This document shows positions 11,189-22,233 of a stretch of 64,000 bases of DNA, piece by piece. Position numbers and translations under genes: made by a program. The stretch's first letter is position 1. The number at the start of each line of letters is the position of its first letter. Location of the stretch: assembly GCA_001949185.1 (NCBI GenBank), contig BDGG01000012.1, positions 1,196,035-1,260,034 of the forward strand. Direction: 5' to 3'. The notes below the pieces were generated by a model. That model saw only the letters and a program-made list of their open reading frames with translations. It was not told the DNA's origin and made no database searches. Origin of the DNA: Ramazzottius varieornatus. Lineage: Eukaryota; Tardigrada; Eutardigrada; Parachela; Ramazzottiidae.

Positions 11189-13826
11189 ATGGAGTCATCC
11201 AGGAACGACCGCCAGCCACTTTTGACAGCCAGTGACGAGTTTGCTTCTGGAGAAGCATTCTTCAGGACTGATCAAGGTAATGTCCGAAGTACTTCGAAGC
11301 TCCAGTGAAGATGTGTGCATAGCATCTGCGAAGCAGACACATAACAAACGTGGCGCAAAGCAGCGCAAAGATGCCAGCTGGTTAAACGTACTCGTGCACG
11401 TTTGAGAACTGGAATTCAGTTGAATTCATGCAATCAAGCTCCTCTGGCAATCAATCATCGGCCTACTATAGTGTTTCGAAGTACGGCAGTATCCAGCTGG
11501 ATGATGGGTGTGGTCCTGTGGGAGTAAGTAGGAGGATACGATAACCGAGCGCTGGTCAGCGTCAGTTTGAAAGGACTGTCCGCGGAATCGTCGTAGTACT
11601 GTCTCATGGATATTTAGGGAACAAAATTTTTCTGTATCGAAACTTTCTTTCTGTTGCAGAGAAACGACCATGGATTCCCGTTCGCTATCTCATGGTCATT
11701 CTGGCATTCTTTGGCTTCTGCAACCTCTATGCTCTACGGTACTTTGAAGTGACCGCTCTAGCATCTCAAGGATTTTGGTTTTTCATCGTTTTTTCTTCTC
11801 GTTTTTAGAGTCAACATGTCGATAGCGATCGTCTCAATGGTTATAACGAACTCGAGCAACGGCGAGTCGCATGAGAACACAGGGCAAGATGTCTGTCCGC
11901 ATCCCAATAAGTCCTCTAGTTCTCACGTGGTAGGAGACGGGACCGGGTTCTTCTAAGGCAGTGGTGGGAGTATCCGTTGTTCTTGCAGGTTACCGGGGAG
12001 TTCGTGTGGGACAGTCAGACCCAAGGGATCATCCTCGGATCCTTCTTCTACGGCTACATTTTCACGCAGTTGGCGGGCGCGGAGATTGCCAAGCGCTATG
12101 GACCCAAGCATCCCTTTGGGTTCAGCGTGCTGATCTCCGGCCTCCTCGCACTGCTGATCCCCACCGCTGCGCGATGGAGTACGGGGGCCCTGATTACCAT
12201 TCGAACCCTCCAGGGCTTCTTCCAGGTACCAGACCAGGCATATAACCCCCTCATTAGGAGGACTTGTCTTGTATTCGCTTAACCTTACCGGGACTTCCTG
12301 TGGTTTCAGGGTGTATGTTTTCCGAGCATGCATTCATTTCTTGGGAACTGGGCTCCTACTCTGGAGAGAACGAAAATGGCAACGATTGCGTACAGCGGTA
12401 CACAGGTAGGTGAACTTGGTTTTGCGTCCCGCTATGTAATGTTTTTGAACGTTTATGGAACAATGGGGGGTTCATCGACAGACAGGAACGGTCATTTCTT
12501 TGCTCTTATCCGGCTGGATCGCCGAATGGGCCGGGTGGGAATGGATATTCTACACGTTCGGAGCATGCGCATGGTACGCTTCCTGCTTCCTTGATTGTTG
12601 TGTGCCTATTGTGTTGATGACTGACTCTTATATTGCGGCTGCAGTGTCTGGTACCTTTTTTGGGTATTTCTGGCCTTCGATTCTCCAGAAAGGCATCCAA
12701 GCATCTCTCAAGTGGAACGAGCTTACATCGTTGGAGCAAGTGGAAAATCCAAAGTTGTGGTGGCCAACCCAAGCGTCCCTTGGCGCAAGATATTCCTTTC
12801 ACTTCCGGTCTGGGCTATTTGTGTGGCGCACTTCGGCAATAATTGGGGGTAGGTTCAGAAGCGACTTCCTTGTGGTCGTTTCTATAACACGTTTTGTTCT
12901 CAGGTTCTACACCTTGCTCACCAACTTGTCCACATACTTCAGTACCATTCTCCACTTCAGCCTGAAAGAAAACGGGTTCCTTTCGGCTTTGCCCTACTTA
13001 GCCATGGCGGTCTTCATGCCCATTTGTGGATACTTTGCAGATAGTCTGCGTTCGTTCCGAGTGCTGTCCACAACTGGCGTTCGCAAGGTCTTCCATGTAA
13101 CGGGACAGCTCTTGCCCGCTGTCTGTCTTGTTTCGGTGGGATATGTGGGTTGCAACAGCAGCCTTGCAGTGGCTCTACTGGTGTTAGCAGTCGCTTCCAG
13201 CGCTTTTGCCCAGTCAGGATACCAAGTCAACCATGTCGACATTTCTCCAAACTTCGCCGGAATCTTGATGGTACATTTTAGCTGAATATCGCTTTTCCCC
13301 AAAAGTTCTGCCGAAAATTATCAAATGAGACGTAGGAGTAGCCAAATGATTGAGAAGATTATTTTCATCTCAAGTGGCGCACGTTTCACTGTTACGGGCC
13401 GAACGAGTGCGCCACACTTGGGAAAACGGTCATGTTCAGGTGATTTTGCTGACATCCCAAATTGCGGTGCTAATTTTTTAGGGAATTTCGAATACGCTGG
13501 CCACAGTTCCTGGGATCGTCGGTAGGTTTCCCGTTGACTCGGTCGAGAACGAACTTGTTTTACTGATCCATGCAAGATGAGTTGACCGTTCGGTGAATGT
13601 TCCAGGTCCGTACGTTGTCGGTCTGATCACCAGTAGTTCGTTGGGCCAGCTCGAACAATGGAGACTGGTGTTCTTTATCTCGGCGGGTGTCTACGTGGTG
13701 ACGGCGATCTTTTACGCCATCTTTGCATCAGGCGAATTGGAAAGCTGGGAGCGGAAGACGGTGCGGGATGATGTCGAAGAAGACCGTGAGACTTTGCCAG
13801 TTTACAGCAAGGATCCGAGGATTTGA
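11189..13826 (+). CDS. SLC17 (sialin-like) transporter, gene 2
   Basis: Paralogue of the gene at 5775-8935, in opposite orientation. Ten coding exons: 11189-11276, 11660-11738, 11809-11929, 11989-12225, 12310-12409, 12486-12573, 12645-12848, 12904-13270, 13482-13521, 13606-13826. Total 1545 nt, 514 residues, all phases consistent. Starts MESSRNDRQPLL; conserved blocks are FFGFCNLYALRVNMSIAIV, DSQTQGIILGSFFYGY, FPSMHSFLGNWAPTLERTK, GTQVGTVISLLLSGW, HFGNNWGFYTLLTN, SGYQVNHVDISPNFAGILM and PYVVGLIT. The leader carries an acidic dileucine-like stretch (DRQPLL), a possible endolysosomal sorting signal as in sialin. In the C-terminal third, gene 1 has an extra intron that this copy lacks. An alternative first exon may lie at 10724. 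Substrate unknown; sialic acid, glutamate and phosphate are family possibilities. Confidence 0.92.
13357..13439. repeat. intronic inverted-repeat element, copy C
   Basis: In SLC17 gene 2 intron 13271-13481. Left arm 13357-13387 with core TCAAGTGGCGCACG, right arm 13405-13439 with core GTGCGCCACACTTGG followed by GAAAACGGTCATG. Confidence 0.78.
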
Positions 13827-14608
13827 GTTACAGTTCTTGTACGAAGGTACTCTAGGTGACTGGCTGTGATTTTTATATACTTTCGAAGTATGATTCTGTC
13901 TTTTCACCTTTTCGAATTTCCCGACTTTTTACTCTGACATTTTAGCGCAATCAGTTTTTCCTTGTGAAAGTTTGCAGCTTTTAATAGACGATACATCGCA
14001 TGATAGCACGAGATCACAACATAACCTTGACCGCTCCAACTGGATTTTCCTGAGTCGCCTACGAATATCGATCTGATTCATAACAATGACGAGGAGGCGC
14101 GATAGCTCCGACCAGCGGATTACCTGCGACTAATCCCATGGCTAGGTAGATGGTGTAGTCCCGATCGATCGGTTAGGATCGATCTGTTAACCCACCATGT
14201 TCCTACGGCGCGGGGACCTGTACAGGTATCCTCCAACTCGTCCGACTGTGAGTTCGACCTAAAATTATCCTGGATTCGTTATGGGAACCAAGATCAACCT
14301 GTTTTTTTGTTGCTAGGTTCAGGCGGCTGACTGGCGTTGTTTCGCTTGCTGATAAAGATCCCTCATCTCCTTATTCTCGCGGGATGAGCTGATGACTCAG
14401 AGGTGACTCTGGGTATGGCTATGAGACTCGAATTTGAGTGACCGACCTATCCTTTGCGATGCCTATTCCCCATTATTTCCAGTACAGCATAACAAGAATC
14501 TCTGATTTTCGGACCCTGCAACGTCTCGCTCATTACCGATAGATTATTAGCCGCCATGGGCAGACGAGTACCTTTATAGAGTATGTTTTGCTCGAAGACT
14601 CGTACACC
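13827..14608. other. intergenic, about 780 nt
   Basis: Between SLC17 gene 2 and WDR19, both plus strand. Contains a cluster of GATC-rich palindromic words near 14158-14190 (CGATCGATCGG and GGATCGATC). No convincing ORF or RNA gene. Confidence 0.55.
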
Positions 14609-17600
14609 ATGAGCGTTTTGAAGGTATGTACAGTCCGTGTTACAACACCATATTATCTTTTGCCCTTCCGGGATTGGTAACATGAAATTTTCTCGATTGT
14701 AGCGCCATTTCCAGTTTTCGACAGATTTTGTGTCCGATAATAAGGGAAAGCAGGAGCTGTCTCTTCAGTGGCAGCCACTGCAAGCCAACTTCCTGGTGAT
14801 CGGATCTCCACATGAAAAGCGGCTTTTGCTTTACGACCGCCAGAACCAACAGCTGAAAGAAATCCCCATACCTTCAGCATGCTCCCATCTGGCCTGGAAC
14901 CGAGATGGACTACTGCTCGCTTTTGTTTGTCCCAAGGACCAGACCACACCTCTATACATGTGGTCACCGTACAGCCAGAAGATTACAGGCCAAGAGCTCG
15001 ATTCCTGGAGCAGTGGGAAAGTGACATGGTTGGGATGGAATCCCATCGCGGACATCCTTGCCGTTGCCTTTAACTCAGGTACGTGTTTGTGTTTGTTGTT
15101 CTTTTACTGATAGCAGATTTGTTTACATGTCAAAGTTTGACCGTCCTTTCATGTGCAGGAAACATTATTTTGTTGGACAAAGCCAGCGACAGAAGAGTGG
15201 TAGTTCGTGAGCACCACCAGGGACCGGTGGTGGATGCTGCATGGAGTACCGATGGAGTATTGGCCAGTTGCAGTTCCGTCAAAGACGTTTCCGGGGACGA
15301 TAAGCAAGCGGTGACATCTTTTATATTTTTTACATCAGCGAGTGGTGAAGAAGCCATGACGTCACGGGAATGCCCGTACGGGAAAGCGAGGCGGCTGAGG
15401 TTCGCTGTCAGCAAGTTCGCGCCCATCGGGCTTCGCTCTCAGAATACGGTACGTTTTCTTCCCTGATCATGAAGGTGAGATGCTTACTCGGCTTCTTTAC
15501 AGTTGAGTTGCATCATCAGTAACAAAACGCTGCTCCTGTTCGACCTCGACGATGACTCGCGGTCTCTGCATTACACGTTCAAAGCCGACTATGGCAATAT
15601 CGTCGACTACTTTTGGTTCGGCGACGGCTATATCCTTATCTGTTTTCAAATAGTAAGCAATACGTTGCATTGGCTGTCGGAAGTCGACAAGCGACCAGTG
15701 CTGTATGACGAAACTGTTTTTCTTTGAAGGGAATTCTGATATGGGTTTCGTCTCATCCAGACGAGCAAGGCAAAGAGCTGGCCCATGTTAACATATCGCA
15801 GAACAGCATCGTTCATATGGCGGCTAGCAATGACGGAGCAAGGTTCGGTATTTGTTCCGAGAATGTGGTGAAGGTGTTCCAGACAGAGCTGGGGAAGATG
15901 CGACATACGGAAGCGTCGTTGTCTAAAGATGCCGGACTGCGAAAGTTGTCGTGGACCTCCGACGGTCAGTTCATCACTTACAGTATCTGCAGGATAAAAA
16001 TTACCGGCTTTCAGTTTTTGTGGTGTCTATAGGGTCGCTAGTGGCAGCCATCGGTGCTAATGGACAAGGTTTCGTCTTTCTGGCCAAAATTCCTGACATT
16101 GGATGTGCGTGGAGGGACCGAGTAGCCTTCATGGTGGCATTAGACACATTCCATGTGGTTGAAATTCGGAATTCGTCAGAGGTCCTCAGAACCATCTTGT
16201 GTGAATTCGAGCCTAACGTTGTGGCTCTTGGGCCTTTCAACTTCGCGGTGGCCATAAATAACTTGGCGGTCTACTACTTTGCGGAACAACCCGGCGGTAA
16301 GTGTGTCCATCTCGCCAGAAGCTCTTCCTCAACGACTTGAACCCAATATGAATACAATTTTAAGCGAGCTACTCAGTGCTTGGTCGGTACGAGTACTCTG
16401 GCATTGTCCAGTCGATTGAAATGTCCGCAAGCTACGCCGTAGTCCTGCTAACGGATGGCAGAGTGATAACGCATCAACTCAACCGGGACCCATCCACCTT
16501 CATCTCCCACATCGATCAGACACTGTCTTCCATCCCCAATCTCGAAGGTCAGGCCGCAAATTCGTGTTTAGTGATGTAGTGTACAATGAGTCCGCAGGAA
16601 AGATGTTTCCTTGTGCGCGAACCTGCATACTTGTACGCTGCTGAAATATACGGGTTCGTGTACGTAGGTGCAGCTTCATCACCGGATCTCATACTAATGA
16701 AAGTGTCAATTTCCTGTGTGTTTTCAGAAGTTACCTGCATGGCACTGTCTGACAAGAACGTATACTTCGGAACATCAAGCGGAGACCTCGGCTATTTTTC
16801 TCTCTCTGGGCAGCGTTTCGAGTTAGCCACCCAACATACATCGGCCATCAGCTCCATCAAAGTCAAGGAGCCAGATGCTCTGTAGGTCAGCCTTGCAACC
16901 CTGTGTGAGTAACGTATAGTAAATGGGTCTATACACCCGCATGGTCTTCTGAAGAGCATACTCTTTGTGTTTTACAGGATAGTATTCACAGATGCCGCTG
17001 ACGAAATGTGTTTATACTGCCTGACCACAGATGCGTGTCTTCCCATCACAAATTTGGCTGGGAAACCAATGGGAGTCTTCTTCGACTGGCTCGTGGGACC
17101 AGAACAAACGGTGGGTTCTTTCAGCGTACTGTCTCATTTACCAGGTAGTAATACGGTTTTGTTTCAGGAGGACTTCGTTTCGATCTTCGGAGTTCAAACA
17201 CCGACGAACCTGCAGTTTTACGCGTACATACCGCATTCGATCAATGGTGCCTACGTCGAAGAGGTCGAATACAATTCGAAGTTTTCCGACAAGTCCTCGG
17301 TATTGGGTATCAGTGGCGAAAGTATGGCTCTTCTGTCCAGCGGAGTATTTTCCGTCAGCCGGATTAGCTTATATCCTGATGATGGCCCAAAAGAAGCTGA
17401 ATGTGATAGCTCATCCGACTTTAACAATGTGACAGCGGAGAAACTAATCAGACTTCACCGGTACTACGAGGTAAAGTCACAAACTGCCTCAGTCATGTCG
17501 ACACCCGCTAGTCTCTTCTTACTCTGCTCTTCTTATTTCGTTTTTACTATCATGCCAATATATACATTTTTTCTCAGGCCGCTGCCTTTTGCCGGAAGAA

Positions 17601-20187
17601 AGGGATGAAAGATTTTCTCAAACGCATCGGAGAAAACTGTGTTCGAGAACTAAATGTCGAGCTCGCCGTTGCCTGTTTTCGTGAAAGCGGGGACTTCGAT
17701 AAGGCCCTACTACTCGAGCAGTACGTCGTCATCGACCACCTTCCGCGTCTAGCCGGCTACATGGCCTTAGTGGACGGAAAACCCGAGCTCGCAGCACAGT
17801 GGTTCCTGAAGGCGTCCGACCCATTAGCCGTGCTAGGGATATATTCCGACTTGATGCAGTGGGAGAAGGCCATCGCACTAGCAGAGTCCCATGCAGCGGA
17901 CAAAGTCAGCTACGCATGCCAGCAGTATGCTGCACAGCTGGAACTTCTGGCGGACTACCCCAGCGCGCTAGAGTACTACGAGAACGCGTTGCGGTCGTTG
18001 AATCAGCCAGACGCTGGTCTGGAGAACCAGGTGAAACGAGGACTCGCCCGGATGTGCTTTCGCTCGGGTGAGATGAGCAGGGGAATAGCGATTGTGCAAG
18101 AACTGAAAGACAGAAGCTTATTGGAAGAATGCGCGGCTATCCTGGAAGACGAGAAACATTTGGTGGAAGCTGCGAAGATGTATCGAGAAAGCGGAAACTT
18201 GGAAAAGGCGGCCAGTGTTTTTCTACGTGCCAAAGACTGGAAAGCGGTAAGGGTTTATCTCCCAGCACATATCTTTAAATGGATTCATGATACAGAGTTT
18301 TTTTAGGCGGAAGATATCATCGAAAAGGTCGACTGTATTCCGTTAAAGCTGCAGCTAGGAAGGGCCAGAGAAACGCTGAAGGACTATGCGGGAGCGATCA
18401 AGTTGTACGAAGCCGCCGGAGACAACGACTCGGTAGTTCGTCTGCTACTGGAAGCCCTAAACAGGATAGACTTGGCCATTGAAGTGGTCGACCGAACGCG
18501 CTCACAAGAAGGCGCCAAAATGGTTGCAGCGTAAGGGGAAAAAACCTCAGACATATTTTATTGGATTCTTGGCTTACTAGTTAATTTTCTGCAGGCACTT
18601 CATGAAAATCAAGGACTTCGCTTCGGCTATTAGATATCTTCTTATTTCCGGAAGAGGCGAAGAAGCGTTTTTGATAGCACAGCAATATAACCAAATGGAG
18701 ATATTCTCGCAAGTCGTAGGTAAGTATTTTTGCGTAGAAGCGATAAGGGATACGACTATAGCTTTCATGATGAAAAGTCATTTTCGTTCAGGAAACGACC
18801 AGACTTTGGCCTTGTACGAAAAGATTGCGACGTACTACAGCAATAAGCGGGAGTTCGTCAAGTCCGCGCAGTATCTGATCAAGGCCGACCAGTCTCGGAA
18901 AGCCGTGGAGTTGCTAACAAAGCTGATGCAACGTGATACCATTGATGCGGCGGAGGAAGATTTCCTCCTTAATACCTTAGTCGCTGCAGCCGTAAGCTCG
19001 AAAGACATGGCGCTAACAGATAAAGTGGTGCAAGTACTACTCGGCAATGACGGCGGCGAGCCAAAGGTACGCTGTCGTCATTACGTTTCAGTTATTAAGT
19101 TGAAGCTACGGTGTAACTCTCGTAGGATGAAAAGTACCTGCTGGACTTGTACTTGCTCTCCGGACAACACCGAGAAGCCGACAAAATCGCAGTTTTGGTA
19201 GCAGAACATCACTTGGACAGCGGAGACTACAAAGAGGCTCATCGGGTCCTTTACCGGTATGGCGAACATTGGTATCGTGAATAACTTTTGTTCATAATGG
19301 AAGCCTTGGAAGGAACTTTGATTCTCTTGCAGGACTTACATCAAGCTTCTCGAGTCCCCCCGCGGACCTTCCGACCAACTATTCAATTTGTTTTCCCTGG
19401 TGCATAGCCACGCTGTGAGTGTCGTGATGCATACGCTGAAGGAACACGAGAAAGGTGGGTAATACTGATACTTGGGATTATTTCACTTCCGGGTCCGTTT
19501 GCACCTTCTGATGTCTCTAGTTGCTCGAATGCTCATCCGGATCTGTAAGAACATCAGCAAGTTCCCCAAAGATGCCAGCCGCTTTCTCCTTTCGGCTGTT
19601 TTGGAATGCACAAAGTGCCATCTGAATAAAAGTGCTATGGAGTAAGTAGAGGCTTCTGACTACTATATTTAAAATATCTTGATGTTTTGTTGGAACTTTA
19701 GGTTCGCCCTTATTCTTATGCAACCTCAGTATAGGGCAATCGTAACGCAGAAATATGAGTCGAAAATCTTGAACATACTTCGAAAAGGTGGTCGAGTAGT
19801 GGATGCGGAAGAGGAAGCGACGGACTGTCCATTCGCCAGTCACAAGCTTCCAAGCAGCCAACTCTTCTGTCCACTTTGCAAGCTTCGGGTGCCTTTCTGC
19901 GTGCTATCGGTAGGTTCCCGTCAATGAACAACTAGTCCATGCCGACGGTCCGCACTTTGACTTTTATGTTACAGGGAATGCACTTGGTAAGGTTCGACTG
20001 CGCCTTCTGTCCCGGTTGTGACATGCCGGCCATTTACTCACAAGTAAAGAGCGGGCTGTCCGCTGGTCTTCAGGCCTGCCCGATGTGTTCGTTAGTCTGG
20101 AGTTCCCAAAATATGCAGCCTGCCGCTCCGGAAAAGACCGAGTCTTTCTTTCGAAAGATAGAGTCATCCCAGTTGGCTGATGGCTAA
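14609..20187 (+). CDS. WDR19: WDR19 / IFT144, intraflagellar transport complex A subunit
   Basis: Core subunit of IFT-A, which drives retrograde transport in cilia and delivers membrane receptors into them. The gene starts with a 15-nt coding exon (MSVLK, 14609-14623) spliced to RHFQFSTDFV. N-terminal WD-repeat blocks follow (SACSHLAWNRDGLLLAFV, GPVVDAAWSTDGVLAS, LRKLSWTSDGQFI), then a second propeller containing FAVAINNLAVYYF. The C-terminal half is TPR-like helical repeats (CVRELNVELAVACFRESGDF, ALLLEQYV, YACQQYAAQLELLADYPSALEYYENAL, AAKMYRESGNLEKAASVFLRAKDW). The end has paired cysteine motifs (LFCPLCKLRVPFC and FCPGCDMPAIYSQ, then ACPMCSLVW), the zinc-binding-like tail typical of this protein. 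More than 15 short introns. Its presence implies the organism has at least some ciliated cell type. I did not fix every exon border. Confidence 0.9.
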
Positions 20188-20576
20188 CGTCCTTTACGTG
20201 GTATTTCCGGCGTAACAGAACAATGACCTGTCTAGCATGTACTGTACTGTGATACGTTCCCCGCATGATCTCCCTCCTTCTATTATCCTGCAGCTACTAT
20301 CCCTTGATGAAACTTCCGAGCCTACTTTCAACTCTGCGATTCACCTCACTGATTGCTGACGTGTTTTTGGAATAGAGTTATTACATCGAACCAGCTTGAA
20401 GGGCTAAGGGCTGCTCAGTCAGAATCGCGAAGCAGAAGCCGCGAGAAATTAACCGGTTCAAACCTCAAAGGAAAGATAACATGTTAGAAAGGAAAGCAGT
20501 CCGGAGAGCAGCTGGCGAAAAACATCCGGAATGTCACCGACAGATACACTAAGCGGTTGCACAGACAAAGTACTTT
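20188..20576. other. convergent 3' ends
   Basis: 389 nt between the stop codons of WDR19 (+) and the HACD3-like gene (-). No coding signal; presumed 3' UTRs. Confidence 0.6.
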
Positions 20577-21879
20577 CTACTTCACCTTTCTCGATTTCGA
20601 AACCCCGGAGTTGTCGGCGAACAGCTGGGTCTTAGTTAGGGAAAACATGTGCCTCAAGAGAAAGATACAGGCAAACGGAAAAGCGCAGAGGTACACGCCG
20701 ATGAGGTGACTCCACCGTAGATCAAAGTTGCCCAAGCGAACTAGGCTTGGATGGGTAACGTGGTAAGCCTGAATACCTGAAACCAAAGAAGGCATTAAGT
20801 TTGAGATCACAAAACTGGACATCAAACTGGTAAGGAGTTCTTGTTCCAATCCCACCTTGCAACATCACAACGACTTCCAGCATCATTCCCGCAGGATACA
20901 GAACCATCCAAGTGGTATACCGCAGCACCTTCAGGACCTGGGGCATAACACCGTTGACTTGCGCCAAATAGTACGGGTACCTGATCACTTCGACAGCCGA
21001 CCAGCAGAGGAAAAGCCAGAAGACAGCAGGCAGACCATGCAGCTGCGGTTGGAAGTGGATGATGTGCAGGACGACCAAGCGGCCGAAACTTTGAAGGAAT
21101 GCCGTCAGCGGAGCAGAGCGGACCAGCCCAAAGGTTGCATGCGCCACTTCGAGCGCTTGTGCATACTGCATGATGCGCACATTGGTTCCGACTGTCTTGT
21201 AAGTGTGTGGGAAGAACTCGGATCCGTGCAATACGTAGTTCTTAATGAGGGACACGAAGATACCAAAGAAGCCAATCAGCATGAATGCGTTGTAAGCTGT
21301 TAGGTACAGCTTCTTGAGTTCGACTGGGCCTTGAGTTATCTTGGGTTTCTTGTCTATCATGTCTTTGAGTAGTCTGTCGATTGATGCTTTGTATGGTCGG
21401 TCTGGATCGATCACTTCGTCCTTCTTTTCTTCTTCAGAGTCGGCGTCTCCGCTTTGAAAGCGGTTAAAATCAATCTTCAACCTGCAACAACAAAAGCTGT
21501 TAAATACCATGATCGAAATGGTTTCTCGGGAATCGAGATTACACTACCATGCAGGTTTGTTGCGCGTCTTGAATAGAGCTGGCCAGAATCCTCCTGTGCT
21601 CTTGTCCAGGAAGAACTGGACGCTGCTCCCGCCGATATCCATTCGGTAACCGTCTTTGCCAGGCACAACTTCGTCATGTAGATCGATGGTGAAAGCGAAA
21701 TGCTGAGTATCACGGTGTCCTGGTGCAATTCCATCGCAGGAGAACTTGAATGTTTTGGCGGACAGCACCACTTCCGGAGAGCCTTTAGCTTCCAACTCGA
21801 CGCGCAGGAAGACTTGCTCGTTGGACTGAGCCCAGTACACGAACGGGTTGACCGAAGAGCTTTTCGCGAGAGAATCCAT
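20577..21879 (-). CDS. HACD3-like very-long-chain 3-hydroxyacyl-CoA dehydratase (CS domain plus PTPLA domain)
   Basis: Endoplasmic-reticulum enzyme for the third step of very-long-chain fatty-acid elongation, removing water from 3-hydroxyacyl-CoA. The N-terminal part is a p23/CS-like domain (NPFVYWAQSNEQVFLRVEL, about 21860-21545) and a charged linker. The multi-pass domain follows: LTAYNAFMLIGFFGIFV, FGLVRSAPLTAFLQSFGRLVV, CWSAVEVIRYPYYLAQV and LRYTTWMVLYPAGMMLEVVV. The Tyr and Glu of YPAGMMLE match the catalytic pair of the family. The last exon encodes IQAYHVTHPSLVRLGNF plus a basic C-tail (KSRKVK). Domain order and size match animal HACD3, not the CS-less HACD1/2. The start is ambiguous: Met at 21879 (MDSLAKSS) aligns best, and an upstream in-frame Met at 21981 would add 34 residues. 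Confidence 0.87.
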
Positions 21880-22233
21880 CTCTTCGATCTGCTCGTCTTG
21901 GACTTCAAAGGAACGACACTTGGGACACAGTGAAGCCCCGGAGCAAGAAAGATCTGAAAGAACCACTGTCAACCACAACATCGAGGAAGGCGACTTCCAT
22001 TCTGACGATACACACGCACGTGTAGCTTATCAACAATCAACCGTAGCGAATGGAAAAGTTGATTTGAAATGCGGTCGGTTCTTTTCGCAATTTCCATTCT
22101 GAAATCAGCTGCAATTTTGCGTTTTCGTTTTGCTCAGTTTTTTATATTTTAAGGAGCCGTAATTAGGAAGGGTCCTCGTATCGGCATATCCTGGATACTT
22201 GCACTTTCGTCGCTGGTTTTCAAGATCTTCGCG

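Noticed and set aside
12828-12842. TGTGGCGCACTTCGG in SLC17 gene 2, resembling the repeat core
   Set aside because: Lies in coding sequence (VCVAHFG-type stretch conserved in the paralogue) and has no matching second arm.
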